A stretch of DNA of 64,000 nucleotides, taken from assembly GCA_031425275.1 (NCBI GenBank), contig JANPJA010000138.1:40062-104061 (forward strand), written 5' to 3'. This document shows positions 25,969-33,966 of this stretch, one piece after another; position 1 is the first letter of the stretch; every line of letters begins with the position of its first letter. A program made the position numbers and the translations under genes. The notes under the pieces were generated by a model that worked only from the letters and a program-made list of their open reading frames with translations, did not search any database and was not told the origin of the DNA. This DNA is from JAIVGV01 sp031425275 (GTDB taxonomy: Bacteria; Acidobacteriota; Blastocatellia; Pyrinomonadales; Pyrinomonadaceae).

Positions 25969-27938
25969 GGTTCTCTTTCCGCGCTGGCCTGGGCCGGTGT
26001 CTGCGCCTTGAGCTGAAGCCCGGTGCCGCGTGCATGGAGGTTCGGGAGTGAAATCGGTAAGCGGCCCGTCACGGCGATCTGGCCGGCGATGGCGCGCGCG
26101 GCGGCGCGTTGCAGGCTCGGCATGTCGCCGTAAGCGACGAGATAAGTTTTCAGCCCCTTAAAACTTTCGAGCAGGTAAGGGTTGCCGAAGCTGACGCCGA
26201 CGAGCGGGACTTTGCGCTCGATCAGCTTGTCGAGTGCGCGCTGTCCCGGTTCGGGGAGCACGCCGCTGTTCGCCTGCCCCGTCCGCACGCGCCCGTAGAG
26301 GGCCGCGACGACAAGGTCTGCGCCCCGCGCGCGTTCCAGCGCCTTCTCGACTTCTTTCTCCGACGAACGCTCATCGAGCACGGCCGTCTCAAACTTCCGC
26401 CCCGCCCGCGCGAGCGCGCCCAGAAAGGGCTGAGCGATGAAGAGCCTGTCTTCGCCGTTCGTGACGGCGAGGACGAAGACGCGCGCGTCAGGCTTGAGCG
26501 CGGATGTCGGCAAGAGTTGCGCCTCGTCGCGAACGAGCGTGACGGCCCCGTCGGCGATCTCCTGCGCGAGGCGTTGCGCGTCCGCGTTCGAGACAACCTT
26601 GTCGATTGCTTCGAGCGGCGCGACGCGCTGTTTGACGAGTCCGAGGTCGAACTTGGCCGCGAGAATTTTACGCGCCGACTCCTCGATCCGCTTCTCCGTC
26701 AGCCGCCCCGTCCCCACGGCTTCGCGGACGCCCCGCACGGTCGCGTCCGCGTCCACCGGCTTCAACAATTGATCCGCGCCCGCGAGCAAGGCACGCACGG
26801 CCGACTCGCCCGGGGTGAAGTAGATCGTCAGCCCGCTCATGTCGAGCGCGTCGGTGACGACGAGTCCGTCGAACCCCAGTTCGCGTTTGAGCAAATCGGT
26901 CGTCACGGCGGGCGAGAGCGTGGCCGGCAGGGTCGCGCCTTCGACCAGAACTTCGCTGTCGGCGTAGCCCGGCCGGTAGCCGGCGGGGCGCGGGAGCGGC
27001 TGGACGGTGGTCGGGTCGAGTTGCGGCAGGCCGATGTGCGCGACCATCACGGAGCCGACGCCGGCCGCGACCGCGGCGCGGAAAGGCACTAGCTCGACCG
27101 CGTCGAGCCGCGCGCGCGGCAAGTTGATGACGGGCAGGCCGCGGTGCGAATCGACCGCCGTGTCGCCGTGGCCGGGAAAATGTTTCGCGGTCGCGATGAC
27201 TCCGCCGCACTGCAAGCCCTCGACGAAGGCCGCACTCATCCGCGCCACCGCTTCCGGGTCTTCGCCGTAAGAGCGCACGTTGATGACCGGGTTCTGCGCG
27301 TTGTTGTTCACGTCAACGACGGGAGCGAAGACGTGTTGCACGCCCAACGCGCGGGCCTCGCGCGCCGTCACTTCGCCCTGCCTCCGCGCGAACCCCGGAT
27401 TACCCGTCGCGCCGACGGCCATATTCCACGGAAAATTTATCGTCGAGTCGAAGCGCATCCCCGCGCCCGCTTCGAGGTCGGCCGAGACGAGCAGGGGGTA
27501 ACGCGCGAGCGACTGCATCCGGTTGACGAGGTGCGCCGATTCATAAACGGGGCCGCGGAAGAGGATGATGCCGCCGATCTTGTTCTGCTCAATCTGCCGG
27601 CGTAAGAATTTGAACTCGTCACTATCTTGCGACACGTAGGTCGCGTTGACGCCGACGGAAACGAGTTGCCCGATTTTTTCTTCGAGCGTCATCCGCCGCA
27701 ACTCTTTGTCGGCCCACCGCACAGCCTCGCGCGAGGCGGCGCGCGTGTACGGCCTAGCCGCCGCGCCGTCATTCTTCGTGCCCGCGGCCGTGGGGCAAGG
27801 CGCAACGGTCGGGCGCGACGTAACCGACTGCCGCGCCCCCGTCATACTCAGCGACTGAACCACGAAGGAGGCTGACAGCCCGGCCGAGAGAATTAGTCTT
27901 AAGCAGTTTCGCGGAAAAAAGTTCGTCATACCTGACAT
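25965..27938 (-). CDS. nagZ: Exported beta-N-acetylglucosaminidase NagZ (GH3)
   Basis: A 657-residue GH3 enzyme that releases GlcNAc from the non-reducing end of muropeptides. A leader (residues about 10-36) suggests export. The signature KHFPGHGDT lies at 252-260, with Asp263/His265 as the general acid-base dyad of NagZ-type enzymes. The nucleophile is Asp363 in VVTDALDMSG. Unlike the 340-residue cytosolic E. coli NagZ, this protein has a C-terminal second domain (about 400-640), as in the secreted Bacillus enzyme. The stop overlaps the next start by four bases, so nagZ and the AmiE-NamZ gene are translationally coupled, matching sequential action on the same chains. The ATG at 27938 is used; a second ATG lies three codons on. 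Confidence 0.93.
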   Translation of the reverse strand: MSGMTNFFPRNCLRLILSAGLSASFVVQSLSMTGARQSVTSRPTVAPCPTAAGTKNDGAAARPYTRAASREAVRWADKELRRMTLEEKIGQLVSVGVNATYVSQDSDEFKFLRRQIEQNKIGGIILFRGPVYESAHLVNRMQSLARYPLLVSADLEAGAGMRFDSTINFPWNMAVGATGNPGFARRQGEVTAREARALGVQHVFAPVVDVNNNAQNPVINVRSYGEDPEAVARMSAAFVEGLQCGGVIATAKHFPGHGDTAVDSHRGLPVINLPRARLDAVELVPFRAAVAAGVGSVMVAHIGLPQLDPTTVQPLPRPAGYRPGYADSEVLVEGATLPATLSPAVTTDLLKRELGFDGLVVTDALDMSGLTIYFTPGESAVRALLAGADQLLKPVDADATVRGVREAVGTGRLTEKRIEESARKILAAKFDLGLVKQRVAPLEAIDKVVSNADAQRLAQEIADGAVTLVRDEAQLLPTSALKPDARVFVLAVTNGEDRLFIAQPFLGALARAGRKFETAVLDERSSEKEVEKALERARGADLVVAALYGRVRTGQANSGVLPEPGQRALDKLIERKVPLVGVSFGNPYLLESFKGLKTYLVAYGDMPSLQRAAARAIAGQIAVTGRLPISLPNLHARGTGLQLKAQTPAQASAEREP

Positions 27939-27957
27939 CTCAGAACGTCGCGACGTT

Positions 27958-28096
27958 TGTAGGGGCAGGGCTTGTCCCTGCCCGGAAGCGGCAAGGAGCG
28001 CCGCTCATCAAGATTAACCGGTATTCGAGATCGAGCGTCGATGAGCCACGTTCGCGCTTCCGCGCTCAACGGGCAGGGACAAGCCCTGCCCCTACA
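27958..28096. repeat. Palindrome-ended intergenic element X2
   Basis: A 139-base relative of X1 with perfect terminal inverted repeats of about 27 bases beginning TGTAGGGGCAGGG. It fills the gap between the symporter stop and the nagZ start. The termini and the right-hand GCGCTCAACGGGCAGG are shared with X1, while the centre has diverged. The transcript could fold into one long hairpin that ends or separates the symporter message from nagZ. Confidence 0.8.
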
Positions 28097-28116
28097 AAAT
28101 ATTTGCGCGCGCCCTC

Positions 28117-29775
28117 TTAATCGGCCGCGCCCTCCGGCGCGAGTTCGTCCTGTTGCCCCACCGGCGCGGGGCTAAACAGTGGGCTGACGGCGAGCGTGAC
28201 GAGGAAGGTGATCGTACTGCCGAGCAGCACGTACCAAGTCCACGCGATGGGCGTCTTCCACCACACGTAAGTCATCAGGAGGATACTCGTGATCATCCCG
28301 ACGAGTGCGGGCCGCTCGCCCGCGCGGCGCAGGAAAGTCCCGACGAGGAAGACGCCGAGGACGGGGCCGTTGATGAGCGACGCCACCGACAGCGCGTTGT
28401 CGAGCGCGGAGCGCGCCGACCGCATGAAGAGGAGCGCGACGCCGATCTGCACCAGCCCCCACGCGAGCGTCAGCCAGTGCGAGACTTTCAGGTAGTGCTT
28501 GTCGTCGCGCCCGCGCGCGAAAGGTTTGTAAAGATCGTTGACGGCCGTCGCCGCTATCGCGTTGAGCGAAGACGAGAGGGCGGCCGCGAAAATGGCGGCC
28601 ACGACCAGTCCCGATAAACCGGACGGCAGGTGGCGCGTGATGAAATCGGGGAAGACACGGTCGCCCCCCGCGAAGGGATAAGCCGCGCTCGCGCTCTGGG
28701 CGAACTTCGGATCGGCGAGACACCTCTCGGCTTGCGTCGGCTGGGCTTTGGCACAGGCGGCGGCGAAATCGTTGTAGAGCGGGTCGGCCTGCGGTTGGTA
28801 GAAGGCGAAGAGCAGCACGCCGATGAAGAGGAAGCCGACGAACTGCGCGAAGACGACCGCCCCGCTCGACAGCAGGGCCTGCGCGGCGCGGCGCGGCCGG
28901 TCGGTGCAGAGGTAGCGTTGGACGAGATATTGATCCGTCCCGTGCGTGCTCATCGTCAGGAAGCAGCCGCCGACGAGGCCCGCCCAGAACGTGTAAGTCT
29001 TCGTCAGATCGACGGGCACCGTGAAGTTCCACCTCCCCGCCCCGACGGGCGAGCCGAAGGCATAATTCGTCTCCCTGAACCCGAAATCGACGAAGTCGAA
29101 CTTACCGAATTGCGCCCCCACCTCGGCCGCGCTGCCGAAGCCCCCGACGGCGGAGGCGAGGACGAAAGCCGCGGCCAGCGCGCCCGCCACGTAGATGCCG
29201 AGTTGCACGACCTCGACCCAGATGACCGCCTCGATGCCGCCGAAGTAGGTGAAGACGATCATCACCGCGCCGAGCAGCACGATTGACCAGACGACGATCT
29301 GCGTCACGTCGGCCCCCGGATTGAAGGCCGTGTAAACCGCCCCGAGGACGATGGCCGTCAACAGCAGCCGCACGCCGTCGGCGATGTTCCGCATCACGAC
29401 GAAGAGGGCGGCGGCGAGCATCTTGATCTTGAGTCCGAAGCGGCGTTCGAGCAGTTGGTAAACCGTCAGGAGATCGCCGCGGAAGTAGGACGGGATGAAG
29501 AGGATCGAGATGACGACGCGGCCCAGCATGTAGCCCATCACGAGCTGGAGGAACTGGAAGTTGCCGCCGCGCGCGAAGGCGATGCCGGGGACGGAGATGA
29601 AAGTGATGGTCGAAGTTTCGGTGGCGACGATGGAGGCGGCGATGGCCCACCACGGAACGCTGCGGCCGCCGAGGAAGTAGTCGCGGGTCGTCTTTTGCTT
29701 GCGCGAGAACCACACGCCGAAGAGTGTGATGCCGGCGAGGTAGCCGAAGATGATCGCGAGATCGAGCAGGCGCAT
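28117..29775 (-). CDS. Sodium:solute symporter, candidate amino-sugar importer
   Basis: A 552-residue SSS-family transporter with about 13 predicted membrane helices. It opens with LLDLAIIFGYLAGITLFGVW and continues with TTRDYFLGGRSVPWWAIAAS and ATETSTITFISVPGIAF, the first-helices signature of SGLT-like sodium symporters. The ATG at 29775 is preferred over a TTG three codons upstream. Between the HAD/murQ genes and nagZ on the same strand, it occupies the position that the MurP phosphotransferase has in Bacillus. If it imports MurNAc or small muropeptides, the sugar enters unphosphorylated and needs a kinase, which the BadF-type gene at 31.8 kb could supply. The substrate is inferred from context only. 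Confidence 0.9.
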   Translation of the reverse strand: MRLLDLAIIFGYLAGITLFGVWFSRKQKTTRDYFLGGRSVPWWAIAASIVATETSTITFISVPGIAFARGGNFQFLQLVMGYMLGRVVISILFIPSYFRGDLLTVYQLLERRFGLKIKMLAAALFVVMRNIADGVRLLLTAIVLGAVYTAFNPGADVTQIVVWSIVLLGAVMIVFTYFGGIEAVIWVEVVQLGIYVAGALAAAFVLASAVGGFGSAAEVGAQFGKFDFVDFGFRETNYAFGSPVGAGRWNFTVPVDLTKTYTFWAGLVGGCFLTMSTHGTDQYLVQRYLCTDRPRRAAQALLSSGAVVFAQFVGFLFIGVLLFAFYQPQADPLYNDFAAACAKAQPTQAERCLADPKFAQSASAAYPFAGGDRVFPDFITRHLPSGLSGLVVAAIFAAALSSSLNAIAATAVNDLYKPFARGRDDKHYLKVSHWLTLAWGLVQIGVALLFMRSARSALDNALSVASLINGPVLGVFLVGTFLRRAGERPALVGMITSILLMTYVWWKTPIAWTWYVLLGSTITFLVTLAVSPLFSPAPVGQQDELAPEGAAD

Positions 29776-29935
29776 AGCCGTCAACGCTTACGTTCGTGCC
29801 GCAATCCCGGCGGCCGGGCGCGGGCGACGAATCCGCCGAACCTGTGAAGACTACGAATTAAAATTATGCGGAGAGAGCTTGGTTTCAACACGTCCGATGT
29901 TGTGGGCGCAATCATACACCACAGGCTCCGACGCG

Positions 29936-30679
29936 TCACAGATTAGCCGACCGGCCCACCAGTTCGCCGAGCGCACGCACGCGCGGGCAGACGCTCTCCG
30001 GGTGGAAGTCGAGCGGGTCGATGAGGACGGCGCGCATCCCCGCCGCGAGCGCGGGGATGCAATCGTGTCCGTAGGAGTCGCCGACGAAGGCGGCCTCGCG
30101 CGGCTCGACCCCGAGGCTCGCGAGGGCGAGCGCGAAGATGGCCGGGTCGGGCTTGCGTATCCCGACGACGAACGAGTCGAATTGCCGATCGAAATAGTCG
30201 CCGAGTCCGATCAACTCAAGTAGTTCGGCGAGCCGGCCGTCTTCCGTATTTGAAACAGCCGCCGTCATAATTTTCGCTTGTCGCAATGCCCCGAGCACGC
30301 GGGCGGCGTCCGCATCGATGCCGCACCACAGGTGTCGCTCCGCGTGAATCTCGTCGAGCCTCGCGCTTAAATGTTCGCGAGCGGCATCATCGACGCCGAG
30401 GCCGCCGTACATCAACGTGAAAGTCCAATTCCTGCGCCCGGTGTCGCAGGGCGGCTGCTCCCCGCGCTTGAGACAGGCGTCAACTTCGCGCAGGCCGTTT
30501 TTGAAGCCGCGCTCAAGCTCGGCCGATTCAAACTCGCTGCCCGCCACTTCGCGCGCGAGCGACGCGAGGCGCGCCCAATCCGGGTGCGTCAGCGTCCCGC
30601 CCACGTCAAAGAAAACGGCGCGCACGCCCCGCAGCGCGGGGTGCAAGTTTATTGTCGTCGGGTTCGTCGCCAATTTCAC
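29936..30679 (-). CDS. HAD-superfamily hydrolase in the salvage locus
   Basis: A 247-residue HAD protein (GTG start) between murQ and the symporter gene. Motif I is FFDVGGTLT near residues 23-31: the nucleophile Asp is present but the second Asp of the usual DxD phosphatase motif is Gly. Motif II is AAVSNTEDG, motif III lies near GIRKPDPAIF and motif IV is FVGDSYGHDC. A helical cap separates I and II. MupP, which dephosphorylates MurNAc-6-phosphate in pseudomonads, is also a HAD protein, so a role in amino-sugar phosphate turnover is possible, but the missing acid-base Asp argues for caution. Co-directional with its neighbours, 111 bases after murQ. Confidence 0.85.
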   Translation of the reverse strand: MKLATNPTTINLHPALRGVRAVFFDVGGTLTHPDWARLASLAREVAGSEFESAELERGFKNGLREVDACLKRGEQPPCDTGRRNWTFTLMYGGLGVDDAAREHLSARLDEIHAERHLWCGIDADAARVLGALRQAKIMTAAVSNTEDGRLAELLELIGLGDYFDRQFDSFVVGIRKPDPAIFALALASLGVEPREAAFVGDSYGHDCIPALAAGMRAVLIDPLDFHPESVCPRVRALGELVGRSANL

Positions 30680-30790
30680 AGTCCGTTATAAAAATTAACC
30701 GCCATTTTATCGCATCAAGCAACACGAAGTGTTTTCGTTTTAATGGTGGCATTTCGCGAAGCCGGCCTCGTTCCCGTTCGCGTCGAGATT

Positions 30791-31714
30791 TTAATCACGC
30801 TCTTCCCTCAGCGACTCGATGGCGGTTTGCACGACGCCCCGCGAATCGGCGAGGGCGTGCTCGGCCTCCGCGCGCCCGCGTCCCGTCCCGCGCATCACGA
30901 GCGCGAGCCGCAGATCGCCGCCCGCCGCCGCGAGCGCGGATCGCGCCGACGACTCGTCCGCCCCCGTCTCCGCGCGGAAGATGCGCACGCCTCGCTCGCG
31001 CAGTTTTTCGTTTCGCGGGAGCATGTTCGTCATGCGGTTGCCGGTAACGTAGCCGAGGCGGATCATCGTCGCCGTCGAGAGCATGTTGAGGACGAGTTTT
31101 TGGGCCGTGCCCGCCTTGAGCCGCGTCGAGCCGGCGACGACTTCCGGCCCGACGACCGGGACGATGGCAATCTCCGCCGCCCGCGTGATCTCCGAACCCG
31201 GCGCGCAAGTGACGGCGGCCGTGAACGCTCCCATTGTTCGCGCCCATTCCACCGCGCCGATGGTGTAAGGCGTCCGGCCCGATGCCGCCAGCCCGACGAC
31301 CGCGTCGCGGCCAGTCACCCCGCGCGCTTCGAGGTCGCGCGCCCCGGCCTCGCGGTCGTCCTCGGAAGCTTCGGTCGCGCGCGACAGCGCGTCGTAGCCT
31401 CCCGCGATGATCCCCTGCACGAGTTCGGCCGTGACGCCGAAGGTCGGCGGACACTCCGAAGCGTCGAGCACGCCGAGCCGCCCCGACGTTCCGGCCCCGA
31501 CGTAAAACAGACGCCCGCCCGCGCGCAGTCGCCCCGCAATTCGTTCGACTGTCTGCGCAATCTCCGGCAGCACTTGTCCCACGGCCTCGTGGACGCGCGC
31601 GTCCTCCTCGTTCATCAAACGCACTATCTCCCCGACGGGCAGCGCGCTCAAATTAGCCGTCCGCGGGTTCTCCGCTTCGGTGACGGGGATGGATTCGGTT
31701 TCGTCCAGACTCAT
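30791..31714 (-). CDS. murQ: N-acetylmuramic acid 6-phosphate etherase MurQ
   Basis: A 307-residue SIS-domain lyase that removes D-lactate from MurNAc-6-phosphate to give GlcNAc-6-phosphate. Family features are clear: LPVGEIVRLMNEEDARVHEA near the N-terminus, FYVGAGTSGRLGVLDASE with the sugar-phosphate loop and the catalytic Glu in SECPPTFG, and VGPEVVAGSTRLKAGTAQK later. Length matches E. coli MurQ (298). It follows the BadF-type kinase gene, and the 108-base gap holds repeat array A, which begins only seven bases from the ATG. The product GlcNAc-6-P is the substrate of NagA at 5.4 kb. Assignment is secure from sequence alone. Confidence 0.96.
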   Translation of the reverse strand: MSLDETESIPVTEAENPRTANLSALPVGEIVRLMNEEDARVHEAVGQVLPEIAQTVERIAGRLRAGGRLFYVGAGTSGRLGVLDASECPPTFGVTAELVQGIIAGGYDALSRATEASEDDREAGARDLEARGVTGRDAVVGLAASGRTPYTIGAVEWARTMGAFTAAVTCAPGSEITRAAEIAIVPVVGPEVVAGSTRLKAGTAQKLVLNMLSTATMIRLGYVTGNRMTNMLPRNEKLRERGVRIFRAETGADESSARSALAAAGGDLRLALVMRGTGRGRAEAEHALADSRGVVQTAIESLREERD

Positions 31715-31720
31715 CTTTGC

Positions 31721-31803
31721 GATGAGTGACGAGTGACGGGTGACGAGTGACGAGTAAAACCATTTAGTCTTTACTCATCGCTCATCACTCATCACTCATC
31801 ACC
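31721..31803. repeat. Heptamer hairpin array A
   Basis: The left arm (31721-31758) is four to five tandem copies of GAGTGAC and its GGGTGAC variant, ending in GAGTAAA. An 11-base spacer is followed by a right arm (31770-31803) of reverse-complement units (CTCATCA). Arms differ at one position per unit. It fills the kinase-murQ gap. Confidence 0.85.
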
Positions 31804-31822
31804 GATTGATCATCGATTGAGT

Positions 31823-32821
31823 TCAACCAGCGAGCGCGAGGCGCGGCAGTTGGGCGCGGGCCATGCTCGCGGCGGCGAGCGTGGGCGACATTGGCGGCGG
31901 CGCGAGCCGGGCGCGTGGGGCGACTGACGAAATCGTCTCGCGCAAGGGCGTCAGCAACATCTCACCCGCGTTAAAGACGCCGCCGACGTAACCGACGCGG
32001 AACGCTTCTCGCTCCATTCTCAAGTTGCGGATGACCGCCTCCGCCGCCAGCCCCAACTCGCGCCCGGCCTCGTTCAAAATGGAGCGCGCCACCGGGTCGC
32101 GCCGCTTGGCCGTCTCGATGACGATCTTGCCGAAGCCCGCGATCCGCTCGTTCGTCATGGTCGGCGCGTAAATCGCCGTCGAGAGGTCTTCGGCGGCCGC
32201 GACGTTGAAGTATTCGAGGCAAGGTTCGACGAGCGAGGTCTGCGGGCCGCGCCCGTCAACTGAGCGCGCCACGGCTTGCAGCGCGCGGCGCGCGACCCAC
32301 GAACCGCTCCCCTCGTCGCCCGCCACCGGCCCCCAGCCGCCCGCGCAGGCCCGCCGCCCGCGCGCGTTCAGGCCGCAGCAGATCGATCCCGTCCCGGCGA
32401 TCAGGACGAGGCCCGGTTCGCCCTTTGTCGCCCCGTGGAGCGCGATCTCCGCGTCCGTCACGATCTCGACGGACGCGACGCCGAGCGCGAGCAGGGCCTC
32501 GCGCATCCGCTCGCGCAAATCTTTTCGGCGCACGCCCGCCAGCCCGACCACCGCCGCCGACACGTCCGCGCGGCGACGAGATGACCCCGCGAGGGCGCGG
32601 TCGAAAGCCTCGCGCACGGCGGCGGCGGCCGCTCCCACCCCGACGCGCAGCGGGTTCGACGGCCCGGCCAGCCCTTCGCCCAGCACCCGGCCGCGCACGT
32701 CGGTGATGACGGCCCGCGTCTTCGTCCCCCCGCCATCGACGCCGAGGACGGCCGTCTCCGCGCCGAAATCTTTCGGCGCGAGCGCGCGGCTCAATTGTGT
32801 AGCTCTCGCGTTCGCCATCAT
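31823..32821 (-). CDS. BadF/BadG-family amino-sugar kinase, candidate MurNAc/GlcNAc kinase
   Basis: A 332-residue ASKHA-fold kinase. The phosphate-1 loop is VLGVDGGGTKTRAVITD (about residues 25-41), followed by GVGAAAAAVREAFDRAL. A second nucleotide-binding segment is LVLIAGTGSICCGLNARG near 138, and GGWGPVAGDEGSGSWVARRA is diagnostic of the eukaryotic-NagK-like/BadF group, which includes the MurNAc/GlcNAc kinase MurK. It is the first gene of the minus-strand set and is followed by murQ, so phosphorylation of MurNAc at O6 is the expected job. GlcNAc kinase activity cannot be excluded. Two ATG codons are adjacent at the start. Confidence 0.88.
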   Translation of the reverse strand: MMANARATQLSRALAPKDFGAETAVLGVDGGGTKTRAVITDVRGRVLGEGLAGPSNPLRVGVGAAAAAVREAFDRALAGSSRRRADVSAAVVGLAGVRRKDLRERMREALLALGVASVEIVTDAEIALHGATKGEPGLVLIAGTGSICCGLNARGRRACAGGWGPVAGDEGSGSWVARRALQAVARSVDGRGPQTSLVEPCLEYFNVAAAEDLSTAIYAPTMTNERIAGFGKIVIETAKRRDPVARSILNEAGRELGLAAEAVIRNLRMEREAFRVGYVGGVFNAGEMLLTPLRETISSVAPRARLAPPPMSPTLAAASMARAQLPRLALAG

Positions 32822-32872
32822 TAGGAGGTGCGGCGGAGCCTGCCAGTTTGCCCCATCGAGCGCATCAGGGCG

Positions 32873-32900
32873 TTGATTGTAGGCAGACTTGACTTATAAT
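32873..32900 (+). promoter_or_regulatory. Candidate promoter of the LysR gene
   Basis: TTGATT (32873-32878) and a perfect TATAAT (32895-32900), spacer 16, lie in the A+T-rich part of the divergent gap between the kinase and LysR genes. A LysR protein normally binds in such a gap to control both directions. Confidence 0.55.
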
Positions 32901-32952
32901 GGAAACTAAAAGATTTTATCCGCTTGATAATTATCCTTGATGTGAGGCACGG

Positions 32953-33933
32953 ATGGAAATAAGACAATTGAGGGCGCTCGCGGCCATCGCCGAGACCGGG
33001 ACTTTCACGGCCGCCGCCGCGCGCGTCCACGTCACGCAGGCGGCCATCAGCATGCAGGTGCGCCAGCTCGAACTTGAGGTGGGCGCGCCACTGTTCCTGC
33101 GCACCCCGCGCCGGTGCGTGTTGACCGAAGCGGGCGAACTGTTGCTGGAGCGAGCGCGCCGCATCCTGCGCGAGCACGACGCCGCACTCGCCGAGATGGC
33201 CGAGCTGTCGGGGGCGACGCACGGGCGACTCCGTTTGGGGAGCGCGTCCACCATGTTCAGCGCCGACCCGCTGCCGCAGATTTTGCGCGAGCTGCAAACG
33301 AAACACACACAGGCAGAAGTTTCAGTCTCGACCGGCACGAGCGAGTCGCTGGTCAGACAGATCATCGCGGGCGATCTCGACATCGCTTTCGTCTCGCTCC
33401 CCGTCGAGGCGCGCGGAGTCCAGACGGAGCTTTTACTGCGCGACGAATTGATCGCCATCGCCAGCCCCGAACACCCGCAGGCCGGGCAGCGCGTCGTCAG
33501 CGCGTTCGCGCTCGCGGGCGAGAAACTGATCCTCGGCGAGCGCGGGGGGAACACGCGCCGGCTGATCGATGAATTCTTCGCACAGGCCGGACTCAAGCCG
33601 CGCGTCGCGATGGAGCTGGGTCGTCTGAGCGCGATCATGCGGATGGTCGAGGAGGGGATGGGCGTCGGCATCGTGCCGTTCCAGTCGGCCGTCACAGAGA
33701 TCGCCGACGGCCGCCTCGTGCGCTGGTGGATCGAGGGCGCGCAGATCAATTCGGAACTCGGCTTCGCCTACCTCAACAGCAGCTACCAGTCGCCCGTCCT
33801 GAAGTCGTTCGTCAAACTCTGCCGCACTCAGTTCGCCTCGATCAAGACGGAGTTGGAGAAGCGGCACCAGCAGCACCGGCGCGCCGCCACCAAGCGAAAA
33901 GCCGTGAGACGGCCGAAGCCCCGCGCGCGTTGA
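32953..33933 (+). CDS. LysR-family transcriptional regulator
   Basis: A 326-residue LysR-type regulator. The winged helix-turn-helix is at residues 1-60 (LRALAAIAETGTFTAAAARV, then QAAISMQVRQLELEVGAPLF). The effector domain (about 90-295) has the usual periplasmic-binding fold, with RLRLGSASTMFSADPL at its start. The C-terminal 30 residues are a Lys/Arg-rich tail that is unusual for the family and may add DNA affinity. It diverges from the salvage locus across a 131-base gap, the standard arrangement for LysR control of a neighbouring operon, so it is the best candidate regulator of the muropeptide genes in place of MurR. It could instead control the gamma-glutamyltransferase gene 33 bases downstream. 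Confidence 0.93.
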   Translation: MEIRQLRALAAIAETGTFTAAAARVHVTQAAISMQVRQLELEVGAPLFLRTPRRCVLTEAGELLLERARRILREHDAALAEMAELSGATHGRLRLGSASTMFSADPLPQILRELQTKHTQAEVSVSTGTSESLVRQIIAGDLDIAFVSLPVEARGVQTELLLRDELIAIASPEHPQAGQRVVSAFALAGEKLILGERGGNTRRLIDEFFAQAGLKPRVAMELGRLSAIMRMVEEGMGVGIVPFQSAVTEIADGRLVRWWIEGAQINSELGFAYLNSSYQSPVLKSFVKLCRTQFASIKTELEKRHQQHRRAATKRKAVRRPKPRAR

Positions 33934-33966
33934 AAATTTTTATCGCCAACAAAACAGGAGTGAGTC

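Noticed and set aside
23277..28096. Insertion sequence between X1 and X2
   Set aside because: The DNA between them is two intact salvage genes with no transposase, and the element ends are complete at each copy.
29936..30679. Calling the HAD protein MupP
   Set aside because: The second Asp of motif I is missing and similarity to MupP could not be judged; context alone is not enough.
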